The notes below the pieces were generated by a model, which worked only from the letters and a program-made list of their open reading frames with translations, had not been told where the DNA came from and did no database searches. DNA of 14,187 bases from Bacteroidota bacterium. GTDB taxonomy: Bacteria > Bacteroidota > Bacteroidia > 2-12-FULL-35-15. Position 1 is the first letter of the stretch, and each line of letters begins with the position of its first letter. The translations under genes and the position numbers were made by a program. The stretch is taken from the NCBI GenBank assembly GCA_026391935.1, contig JAPLDC010000377.1:1-14187 (forward strand), read 5' to 3'. Shown piece by piece: positions 7,975 to 14,187 of the stretch.

Positions 7975-9036
7975 ATGAAGATCAAAAAAATAATCTTTGT
8001 ATTGATTTGCTCATTGGCAATTCAACATACAATTTATGCACAAAACGATAGCATCGTAAAAGCCAAAGTAATAGATGATGGCTCACAAGATGCTGAAAAG
8101 GCATATAACAGTGGTATTTCAAATTTCGCCAATAAAAAATTTAGCGAAGCTATAAACGATTTCAATCAAGCGATATCTTTAAAACCGGATTTCGAAAGGG
8201 CCTATTACAACAGAGGAGCTACTAAGTTCGAAATGAAAGATTATAACGGAGCGATTGCGGATTTCGACAAAGCCATTACAATCAGCCAAACAGCTGATAG
8301 TTATTTTAGTCGTGCACAATCAAAATATGCTCTAGGAAATAAAGATGGCGCTATTGCCGATTATTCTAAAACAGTTGAACTAAAAGCTGATTATGCCCAA
8401 GCATATTATTATCGTGGTGGAATAAAATTTGAAAATTCTAATTACAAAGATGCAATCGATGATTTCACAAAAGCGATTGCCATAAAACCCGATTATGCCT
8501 ATGCCTATAACGACAGAGGGAGTGCGAAAAGACAAATGGATGATATCAAAGGTGCAATTTCTGATTACAACAAAGCTTTAGTTGCAAATTCGGAATTGGC
8601 ATTTACATATAATAATCTAGCTAGTGCAAAACGCAAACAAGGTGATTTTAAAGGTGCCATCAGTGATTATACAGAAGCAATCAATCAAAAAAAAGATTAT
8701 TATGTTGCATACAACAATCGCGGAAGTGCGAAATTAGACAATGGTGATTACCAAGGAGCAATTGATGATTTCTCAAAAGCAATTCAATTAAAAGCAGATT
8801 ATGCTTTTGCTTTTAACAACCGCGCTGTTGCAAAATATAAGCTAAAAGATTACAAGGGTAGTATTGACGATTGCTCAAAAGCTATACAATTAAATACAAC
8901 TTATGGGTATGCCTACCTCAACAGAGGAATTGCAAAAGAAATGTTGCGCGATAATGCAGGTGCTTGTTCAGATTGGAAAAAAGCAGAAGAACTTGGAGTT
9001 GAATCAGCAAAAAATTATACCGGAGATTGCAGATAA
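7975..9036 (+). CDS. Secreted TPR protein with nine tandem tetratricopeptide repeats
   Basis: I place the start at the ATG at 7975, giving 353 residues, because it begins a clean signal peptide (MKIKKIIFVLICSLAIQHTIYA, cleaved near residue 22). A GTG 48 bases upstream would bury this signal behind 16 extra residues. The exported part is almost entirely nine consecutive 33-34-residue TPR units, each with the pattern AYxNRGxAKxxxxDYxGAIxDFxKAIxLKxDY. The last unit ends in DWKKAEELGVESAKNYTGDC, a common C-terminus of Bacteroidota TPR proteins. The repeats are similar to one another, which suggests expansion by duplication. Such solenoids bind proteins and have no catalytic site. The PorE-like gene starts 58 bases downstream on the same strand, so the two are probably one operon and may act together in the periplasm. 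Confidence 0.88.
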   Translation: MKIKKIIFVLICSLAIQHTIYAQNDSIVKAKVIDDGSQDAEKAYNSGISNFANKKFSEAINDFNQAISLKPDFERAYYNRGATKFEMKDYNGAIADFDKAITISQTADSYFSRAQSKYALGNKDGAIADYSKTVELKADYAQAYYYRGGIKFENSNYKDAIDDFTKAIAIKPDYAYAYNDRGSAKRQMDDIKGAISDYNKALVANSELAFTYNNLASAKRKQGDFKGAISDYTEAINQKKDYYVAYNNRGSAKLDNGDYQGAIDDFSKAIQLKADYAFAFNNRAVAKYKLKDYKGSIDDCSKAIQLNTTYGYAYLNRGIAKEMLRDNAGACSDWKKAEELGVESAKNYTGDCR

Positions 9037-9094
9037 CAAAATAGGCAGTAAACAATTGACACTAAAAAAAGAAAAGTCAAAAACAAAAATAAAG

Positions 9095-10558
9095 ATGAAA
9101 AAACTATTATATATCCTCTCAATAATTTTTACGAGCTCTACGTTTGCTCAAAATGTAGAATTTACAAAAGATAATTTTAAAGATGACAAAGACGGATTGA
9201 AAGAAGCGAAGAAAAACATTGAAAAAGGGGATGAACTGTTTGCTATGGCAACTGTTTTTTATAAACAAGCATTGGACCCATACTATCTAGCTGCTAACAA
9301 ATTCAACCCTAACAATGCCTTGTTAAACTACAAAATCGGAAAGTGTTATTTGTATTCCAACTATAAATTAAAATCAATTCCATTTTTGGAAAAAGCACTC
9401 CAATTAAATCCTACTGTTGATCCACAAGTTCATTATTTATTAGGAAAAGCTTACCACTTAGACATGCAATGGGATAAAGCAATCAAGGAATTTCAAACAT
9501 TTCAACAAACATTAAAAGGTGAAGAATTGGCATTATTGATGGGTGATGTAAATGTTCACATCAGTCAATGTTTAACGGGAAAAGAAATGGTAAAAAATCC
9601 AATCCGCGTTTTCATTGATAATGTAGGACCTGAAATTAATTCTCAATATCCTGATTACGGCCCTGTTATTTCTGCGGATGAATCGGTTATGTTATTTACT
9701 TCAAGAAGACCAACAACAACGGGAGGAAAAATCGATCCGGAAATAAACGAACCTTATGAAGATATTTATATTTCTACAAGAAAAGATGGCAAATGGGGAA
9801 CTGCAGTAAACATGGGCTCTCCAATTAATACTGAAAATCATGATGCAAACTCCGGATTATCTGCTGACGGTCAAAAATTCTTAATTTATATCGGAAATAA
9901 TAATGGGGATCTTTATGAGTCGGAATTAAAAGGTGATAAATGGAGCAAGCCCGATCATATGAATAAAAACATTAACACATCTTATCACGAATCTTCTGCA
10001 TGTTACAGTCCGGATGGGAAATCGGTTTACTTTGTTTCTGACAAGCCTGATGGAGGATTAGGAGACAGAGATATTTACATTTCGACCAAAGACGAAAAAG
10101 GGAAATGGGGTAAAGCGGTAAACCTTGGACCAACAATAAATACGCCCTATGGGGAGGAAGGTGTATTCATTCATCCCGATGGCAAAACACTTTATTTCAG
10201 TTCTCAAGGCCATAAAAGTATGGGAGGTTATGATATTTTCAAATCCGTTTTTGATGACAAAACTAAAACCTGGAGCGAACCTGAAAATATTGGGTACCCT
10301 GTGAATACACCAGATGATGATGTATTTTTTGTTACATCAGCAAGTGGAAGACATGGATACTATGCATCTTTCAATTCCAATGGATATGGTGAAAAGGATA
10401 TTTATATGATTACGTTCCTTGGTTTGGAAAAACCAATGGTTCAAAATAACGAAGATAATTTATTAGCGAGTCAGGCTGCACCAGTTAAAGAAACAGTTAT
10501 TGCACCGGTATTGGCAATCAAAGAAGCCCAACTTACTATCTTAAAAGGTGTAAGATAA
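9095..10558 (+). CDS. PorE-like TPR/PD40-propeller outer-membrane protein, truncated before its OmpA domain
   Basis: I place the start at the ATG at 9095, the beginning of a signal peptide (MKKLLYILSIIFTSSTFA, then QNVEF). A longer open frame back to 8903 overlaps the TPR gene and makes no sense. The 487 residues hold TPR-like helices (about 38-165) and then a PD40/beta-propeller region (about 185-445) with blades such as YSPDGKSVYFVSDKPDGG and HPDGKTLYFSS. The last piece, AQLTILKGV (478-486), is the first strand of a carboxypeptidase-regulatory-like domain. The frame then stops at 10556-10558. The rest of the protein continues in another frame from 10554. The order TPR, propeller, regulatory domain, OmpA is that of PorE, a T9SS accessory protein, but the signal lacks PorE's lipobox, and paralogues of other function share this architecture. 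It is most likely the 5' part of a broken gene, or a sequence error. Confidence 0.8.
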   Translation: MKKLLYILSIIFTSSTFAQNVEFTKDNFKDDKDGLKEAKKNIEKGDELFAMATVFYKQALDPYYLAANKFNPNNALLNYKIGKCYLYSNYKLKSIPFLEKALQLNPTVDPQVHYLLGKAYHLDMQWDKAIKEFQTFQQTLKGEELALLMGDVNVHISQCLTGKEMVKNPIRVFIDNVGPEINSQYPDYGPVISADESVMLFTSRRPTTTGGKIDPEINEPYEDIYISTRKDGKWGTAVNMGSPINTENHDANSGLSADGQKFLIYIGNNNGDLYESELKGDKWSKPDHMNKNINTSYHESSACYSPDGKSVYFVSDKPDGGLGDRDIYISTKDEKGKWGKAVNLGPTINTPYGEEGVFIHPDGKTLYFSSQGHKSMGGYDIFKSVFDDKTKTWSEPENIGYPVNTPDDDVFFVTSASGRHGYYASFNSNGYGEKDIYMITFLGLEKPMVQNNEDNLLASQAAPVKETVIAPVLAIKEAQLTILKGVR

Positions 10559-10565
10559 TTATCTT
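10552..10565. repeat. 14-bp perfect palindrome at the gene break
   Basis: AAGATAATTATCTT reads identically on both strands. It covers the premature stop (10556-10558) and the point at which the downstream OmpA frame opens (10554). It may be the scar of a deletion between short inverted repeats, or chance in A+T-rich DNA. Confidence 0.5.
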
Positions 10566-10997
10566 TTCCACTCCGAAAATTTTGACATTCCAAATACTGC
10601 GGCTTACCAGGAAGTTGTAAAAGATGTAGCCTTGAAAAACATCGCTGTTGGAAGTAAGATCATTTTGAAAAATATTTTCTTTGATTTCGATAAAGCAACA
10701 TTACGACCAGAATCTACAAATGAGCTGGAACGTTTAACGAATTTATTAAAAGTGGATGCTCCTACTTTAAAAATTGAAATATCCGGCCACACTGATTCTA
10801 AAGGCGCTGACGATTACAATAAAAAATTATCAAACAGTCGTGCAAAAGCTGTTGTTGATTATTTGATTTCTAAAGGAATTTCTGCTGACCGTTTAACATC
10901 TGTAGGATTTGGTGAAGAACAACCGATTGCAACAAATGATACTGACGAAGGTCGTCAATTGAACAGAAGAACAGAGTTTAAGATCTTGAGTAAATAA
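10554..10997 (+). pseudogene. Detached 3' part of the PorE-like gene: end of regulatory domain plus OmpA C-terminal domain
   Basis: This open stretch encodes DNYLFHSENFDIPN, then AYQEVVKDVALKNIAVGSKI, and then a complete OmpA-like peptidoglycan-binding domain. That domain holds IFFDFDKATLRPES and GHTDSKG with the diaminopimelate-contacting Asp, LSNSRAKAV with the partner Arg, and QLNRRTEFKI near the end. The first residues are the last strands of the regulatory domain that begins at the end of the preceding frame, so the two are parts of one ancestral gene. It has no ATG anywhere and no signal peptide. The only possible start in a sensible place is a TTG at 10632, inside the linker. It therefore cannot make a useful exported protein alone. 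A +1 slip at AGA-TAA-T (10553-10559) would join the two parts in frame, but about 50 residues of the domain would still be missing. Confidence 0.75.
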
Positions 10998-11021
10998 ATT
11001 ATAATATACCCTTTAACAGTC

Positions 11022-11072
11022 TTCGACTCCGCTCAGACTGACCTATAAACGGTCACATTGAGCGGAGTCGAA
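11022..11072. repeat. Intergenic palindromic repeat element
   Basis: Two 22-base arms, starting TTCGACTCCGCTCAG (11022-11043) and ending GAGCGGAGTCGAA (11051-11072), pair at 19 of 22 positions around a 7-base loop. It is much more G+C-rich than its surroundings. Sequences of the form TTCGACTnCGCTCAG occur as dispersed palindromic repeats between genes in many Bacteroidota genomes (known to me generally, not searched). It lies between the OmpA fragment and mnmD, with no T-tract, but the long stem could act as a terminator or protect RNA ends. Confidence 0.85.
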
Positions 11073-11096
11073 ATGTGTTAGTGAAAACCAAAAAAT

Positions 11097-11813
11097 ATGC
11101 TACGCACATTAATTACAACTGCAGATGGTTCTCATTCATTATATGTGAAAGACCTGGATGAGCATTATCATTCTATCCATGGAGCTATTCAAGAATCCAA
11201 ACATGTTTTTATTGATACGGGATTAAAACACATGGCATCAAAAGGAATTCAAGAAATCAATATTTTAGAAATAGGATTTGGAACAGGATTAAACACCATT
11301 CTCACATTATTAGAAACAGAAAAATTAAATGTAAAAACAAATTACACCTCACTTGAGGCCTATCCATTGGGTGCAGAGATTACAAGTCAGTTAAATTATT
11401 CGAAATTAATAACATCAACTGACAGGGAGATCCAGCCCTTCGACTCCGCCCAGAATGACAACAATGAATTAATAAACACATTCAACAATATACATACATG
11501 CGATTGGGAGAAAGAAATTGAGTTTTCGAAACATTTCACGTTGCACAAAATAAAAAACACGCTGCAAGAAGTGAGTTTTAAAAACTCATTTGATCTAATC
11601 TATTTTGATGCTTTTGGACCTCGCGTACAACCTGAAATGTGGACAGAAGAATTGTTACGTAAAATATTTGATGCAACAAAACCTGGTGGATGTATAGTTA
11701 CTTATTGTGCAAAGGGAGAAGTAAAAAGGACATTAAAAAAAGTTGGATATATAGTCGAAACACTTCCCGGGCCTCCAAGAAAAAGAGAAATGGTGAGAGG
11801 AACAAAAAATTAA
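11097..11813 (+). CDS. mnmD: tRNA (5-methylaminomethyl-2-thiouridine)(34)-methyltransferase MnmD
   Basis: This 238-residue enzyme is the stand-alone methyltransferase equivalent of the N-terminal half of MnmC. It methylates the aminomethyl group on the wobble uridine of tRNA with S-adenosylmethionine. Family marks are the N-terminal ITTADGSHSLYV and HYHSIHGAIQES, the SAM loop LEIGFGTGLN (57-66), the acidic strand end LEAYP, the catalytic-region signature YFDAFGPRVQPEMW (169-182), and the C-terminal GPPRKREMVRG. Residues about 108-123 (DREIQPFDSAQNDNNE) are an extra loop encoded in part by a copy of the palindromic repeat lying just upstream of the gene. It appears in frame and may be tolerated on the surface. 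The ATG at 11097 gives the standard family start. The Nudix gene follows after 15 bases. Confidence 0.92.
   Translation: MLRTLITTADGSHSLYVKDLDEHYHSIHGAIQESKHVFIDTGLKHMASKGIQEINILEIGFGTGLNTILTLLETEKLNVKTNYTSLEAYPLGAEITSQLNYSKLITSTDREIQPFDSAQNDNNELINTFNNIHTCDWEKEIEFSKHFTLHKIKNTLQEVSFKNSFDLIYFDAFGPRVQPEMWTEELLRKIFDATKPGGCIVTYCAKGEVKRTLKKVGYIVETLPGPPRKREMVRGTKN
11438..11460 (+). repeat. In-frame half-copy of the palindromic repeat inside mnmD
   Basis: CTTCGACTCCGC at 11438-11449 followed by CCAGAATGACA matches the left arm of the intergenic element (11021-11043) at 20 of 23 bases. Its translation is FDSAQND. The inverted partner arm is not recognisable here. The copy is in the same orientation as the left arm. 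Confidence 0.75.
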
Positions 11814-11828
11814 TATTACATTGTCATC

Positions 11829-12284
11829 ATGCAAATAAAGAAATTTAACGTTCGTGTTTATGGGATCCTTATAAATGCAGAGGGACAAGTACTTGTTTCG
11901 GATGAATTAATTAAAGGTAATAAAATAACAAAATTCCCAGGTGGCGGATTAGAATTTGGAGAGGGGACGATTGAATGTGTAAAACGGGAATTTGTTGAAG
12001 AAACTAATAATCATATAGAAGTGGTCGAGCATTTTTATACTACCGATTATTTTCAAGCCTCTGCATACAATCATGAACACCAAATAATAAGCATCTACTA
12101 CTTAGTTAAACCAATTTCCGATTTTTTAATTACGACCACTGAAAAAATATTTGATTTTCAAAATGAGCTACAATATGCTCAAACTTTCCGTTGGATGGAT
12201 GTAAAATCAATTTCGGAGAAAGATTTTACATTGACAATCGATAAAACAGTGGGGGAAATGTTAAAAAAAGTCAATACCTACTAA
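11829..12284 (+). CDS. Nudix hydrolase
   Basis: This 151-residue cytoplasmic protein has a Nudix box at 39-61: G39, E45, R53-E54 and E57-E58 fit GX5EX7REUXEEXGU. The Gly that normally follows EEx is Asn here (EETNN). The catalytic glutamates are intact, so hydrolysis of a nucleoside-diphosphate-linked substrate is still expected. The substrate cannot be told. The preceding GGGLEFGEG and a beta-rich N-terminal half fit small stand-alone Nudix enzymes. It starts 15 bases after mnmD on the same strand and is probably co-transcribed. A weak A+T stem overlaps its stop codon. Confidence 0.88.
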   Translation: MQIKKFNVRVYGILINAEGQVLVSDELIKGNKITKFPGGGLEFGEGTIECVKREFVEETNNHIEVVEHFYTTDYFQASAYNHEHQIISIYYLVKPISDFLITTTEKIFDFQNELQYAQTFRWMDVKSISEKDFTLTIDKTVGEMLKKVNTY

Positions 12285-12293
12285 CGACTTTTT
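12265..12293. terminator. Weak stem-loop between the convergent Nudix and apaG genes
   Basis: AAAAAGTC (12265-12272) and GACTTTTT (12286-12293) pair over 8 bases with a 13-base loop and T-runs in both directions. It overlaps the Nudix stop at 12282-12284. Only two G-C pairs hold it, so it is a tentative bidirectional terminator. Confidence 0.22.
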
Positions 12294-12328
12294 ATAATAA
12301 TTTATGAATTCATTGGAACGAATAGTTA

Positions 12329-12724
12329 TTAGTTCAATCTTTGCGGCACAATTAATTCGAACTCTGGAATAGTAACAAAAAAACGTGCCTTATCTACCTT
12401 ACGCTCCATCAAATACGTCCCATTCATTTTTCCCATATCTGTAGTTAAGCTGCATGCAGACTCGTATTCAAATATTTCTCCTGACTCTAATACAGGTTGT
12501 TCGCCAACAACACCTTCGCCATCCACTTCACTATGCTCAGAGCTGGAATCATAAATTTCCCAGTGACGGGAGATCAGCTGAACGGTATATTCACTATTGT
12601 TTTCAATCGTGATACGATATGAAAATAAAAAATGGCGCTGCTCAGCAACTGAATGCTCGCTTTGGAATTTGGTTTCTACAGATATCTTTATTCCGTGTGT
12701 TACTTGAGTAGCTTGTGTTCCCAT
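12329..12724 (-). CDS. apaG: ApaG domain protein
   Basis: This 131-residue protein has the length and pattern of ApaG, a small fibronectin-III-like beta-sandwich. The family marks are IKISVETKF with the following FLFSYRITIENNSEYTVQL, then RHWEIYDS, the glycine-rich turn DGEGVVGEQPVLESGE, and YESACSLTTDMGKMNGTYLM. ApaG has been linked to Co2+/Mg2+ sensitivity in enterobacteria, but its biochemical role is not settled. No signal peptide is seen, so it is cytoplasmic. It lies 140 bases downstream of the T9SS plug gene on the same strand, an order I associate with other Bacteroidota; whether they share a transcript is not shown. Confidence 0.92.
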   Translation of the reverse strand: MGTQATQVTHGIKISVETKFQSEHSVAEQRHFLFSYRITIENNSEYTVQLISRHWEIYDSSSEHSEVDGEGVVGEQPVLESGEIFEYESACSLTTDMGKMNGTYLMERKVDKARFFVTIPEFELIVPQRLN

Positions 12725-12864
12725 AACATATAATTTAAAATGTCCGGTTTAACGTATTACAATATTAAACATTTCTAAGAGAAACGATCAAGTATTATAC
12801 CAAAAGTTTTTCAACAATTATCAATCATGTTTTTAATATAAGACTTATCTATGTTGAGCTTAGA
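12725..12864. other. A+T-rich spacer between apaG and the T9SS plug gene
   Basis: These 140 bases hold no reading frame of note and no strong hairpin. On the minus strand AACTTTTG (12808-12801) is one mismatch from the -7 consensus, but no -33 box is correctly spaced. An apaG promoter here is possible but not shown. Confidence 0.4.
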
Positions 12865-14187
12865 CTAAAATTGCTTCATAGAATTCAATCGCTTTACACC
12901 AATCAGCTGATCGTAGAATGTTCCTGCCTGACGATGATATACATATATAGTATAATCATCTTCTGTTTCATAATGGGTCCCTTCGATCAATGTTTCATCC
13001 GCGGCTACTTCACCATCTTTTAGAAATACATATTCGTAATTATAATAACCTTGTTTTAAATACAATGTACATTCGTAGCCAAAGCGAGAAGGGTTATAAT
13101 GAAGTAAGTTATCGTTATTACATTTCCATGCATTAAAGCCACCGAAAACATAAAGATTCCCATCAGTTAAAGCTGCATCATAAGGAAGAAAGAATTTTAC
13201 GTAACAATAATCTGCTTCCACCTCACTGTTATTTCCCTCTTGCACTTTTACAAGAAAATCACCATTCATATCCTGTTGAGAATAATATCGTTTAAATGTT
13301 CTTTTCTCATCGGTATATAACTCTACATGGTTTCCTGCAGTATCAGTTTTAACGGAATAGATCCGCTCAGAATGGTAACGAATACTTCGGATATCAAAGA
13401 TCCTGAATTCATTTCCACCGGGAAATACATTTGATTCATCGTAGTCATATACCAATTCCTGATCCTTTACATAAACAGGTTTCAAATTTGTTTTTGCATT
13501 ATCCCAACGACCATTCTGTGTTATAACAATTTTCAGATCTGCATAGGGATTATTGATCTGATAACCTGCATAATTAATCTTAAAATCAATTTCATGTTTG
13601 TATAATCGATCCTCTATTATACTTGCTGCGGTAACGTTTGATTCAATAGAAATTTTATTTTGAAAAACCATGAACCGTCTGGTAATAATAATGTTCTCGG
13701 GATTATTATCCTGATATACTTTAAGGATATAATTTCCAGATTTTGTGATTCTTAGTGAATTGTTTGGAAAAACAACATTGTAATGGGTATACTTTTGAAG
13801 CGTATTAAAAGAGTATCTGAAATCATTAATTGAGTTTTCTAAAAAGCCATCGATATACTCATTGGGCATTAAATCGGATGGTTCCCAATTCGAATTACAA
13901 TGGACGAGTGTGTAAGAATAATTTTTCAAATCTGCATCCAGATCATCAAAACTTAATTTTAATTTTTCTTCCGAACCCAAACTCAAAATAGCTTTGGATA
14001 ACAAAAAACTTTCATCCCTTAACTCAACGGTTTTGATATTTTTCTTGTATACATAATCGTCATAACGAATTGCGTTGCCGCCATAATAATCATCAGAAGC
14101 CGTATCAATATTTGAAGGAGTATTTAATGATTTCCATAATGCTGCTCTTTTAGTTTTTTGAGCAAGTGAATCAGGAATATTTACGAA
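12865..14187 (-). CDS. Type IX secretion system plug protein (DUF5103), 5'-truncated
   Basis: The last 440 codons are in the window, and the frame is open to the right edge, so the start and signal peptide lie outside. A TTG at 14004 is not the start: the family pattern continues upstream of it (RYDDYVYKKNIKTVELRDES). The first domain reads LSKAILSLGSEEKLKLSFDD, then KNYSYTLVHCNSNWEPSDLM and NEYIDGF, which is the hallmark of the DUF5103/T9SS plug N-terminal domain. A second beta-sandwich domain ends with YVFGGFNAWKCNNDN and GYYNYEYVFLKDG. The plug occludes the periplasmic side of the SprA translocon when no cargo is present. Its presence says that the organism has a type IX system, as does the PorE-like gene nearby. 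The C-terminus RLNSMKQF is the true end (TAG at 12865). Confidence 0.9.
   Translation of the reverse strand, partial: FVNIPDSLAQKTKRAALWKSLNTPSNIDTASDDYYGGNAIRYDDYVYKKNIKTVELRDESFLLSKAILSLGSEEKLKLSFDDLDADLKNYSYTLVHCNSNWEPSDLMPNEYIDGFLENSINDFRYSFNTLQKYTHYNVVFPNNSLRITKSGNYILKVYQDNNPENIIITRRFMVFQNKISIESNVTAASIIEDRLYKHEIDFKINYAGYQINNPYADLKIVITQNGRWDNAKTNLKPVYVKDQELVYDYDESNVFPGGNEFRIFDIRSIRYHSERIYSVKTDTAGNHVELYTDEKRTFKRYYSQQDMNGDFLVKVQEGNNSEVEADYCYVKFFLPYDAALTDGNLYVFGGFNAWKCNNDNLLHYNPSRFGYECTLYLKQGYYNYEYVFLKDGEVAADETLIEGTHYETEDDYTIYVYHRQAGTFYDQLIGVKRLNSMKQF

Noticed and set aside
8903..9094. N-terminal extension of the PorE-like reading frame
   Set aside because: It overlaps the end of the TPR gene, has low-complexity Lys/Gln content, and would place a clear signal peptide at residue 65. 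The ATG at 9095 is the sensible start.
10632..10997. OmpA domain as an independent small gene starting at TTG
   Set aside because: The same frame is open upstream to 10554 and encodes recognisable domain sequence. There is no ATG and no signal peptide, so it is the tail of the preceding gene.
13360..13385. CCGCTCAGAATGG resembling the palindromic repeat
   Set aside because: It lacks the TTCGACT part and encodes the ordinary frame of the T9SS plug protein (IYSERYH). Chance similarity.

Overview
The window looks like chromosomal DNA of a member of the Bacteroidota. It is visibly A+T-rich. It carries families typical of that phylum: a type IX secretion (T9SS) plug protein, a TPR/beta-propeller/OmpA protein with the domain order of PorE, a stand-alone MnmD, and a bacterial GH3 protein. 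The one good promoter carries the Bacteroidetes TAnnTTTG -7 box, and most starts lack a strong Shine-Dalgarno sequence. I see no tRNA, rRNA, CRISPR array, transposase or phage gene, and no gene-free stretch longer than about 140 bases.

Layout. Positions 1-1595 (minus strand): a GH3-family protein followed three bases later by the start of a membrane protein that runs off the left edge. 1706-2503 (plus): a secreted phospholipase C/glycerophosphodiesterase-like enzyme, converging with one base to spare on an unrecognised lipoprotein (2505-3365, minus). 3424-7831 (minus): an efflux-type MFS transporter, a DUF885 metallopeptidase-like lipoprotein and an M42 aminopeptidase, closed by a clear terminator. 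7975-10997 (plus): a nine-repeat TPR protein, then a PorE-like TPR/propeller/OmpA gene that is broken near its 3' end. 11097-12284 (plus): mnmD and a Nudix hydrolase. 12329-14187 (minus): the 5'-truncated T9SS plug gene and apaG.

The most interesting signals are structural. First, the PorE-like gene is interrupted. Both edges of its regulatory (carboxypeptidase-D-like) domain are still readable, but the middle is missing and the OmpA part lies in another frame without any ATG. A 14-bp perfect palindrome sits exactly at the break. Second, a palindromic intergenic repeat lies just before mnmD, and a half-copy of the same repeat (20 of 23 bases identical) lies in frame inside mnmD, where it encodes an extra loop. 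Third, the MFS gene has a consensus promoter abutting an operator-like palindrome.

Most genes are ordinary housekeeping or envelope functions. I do not see a convincing new defence, mobile or biosynthetic system here.
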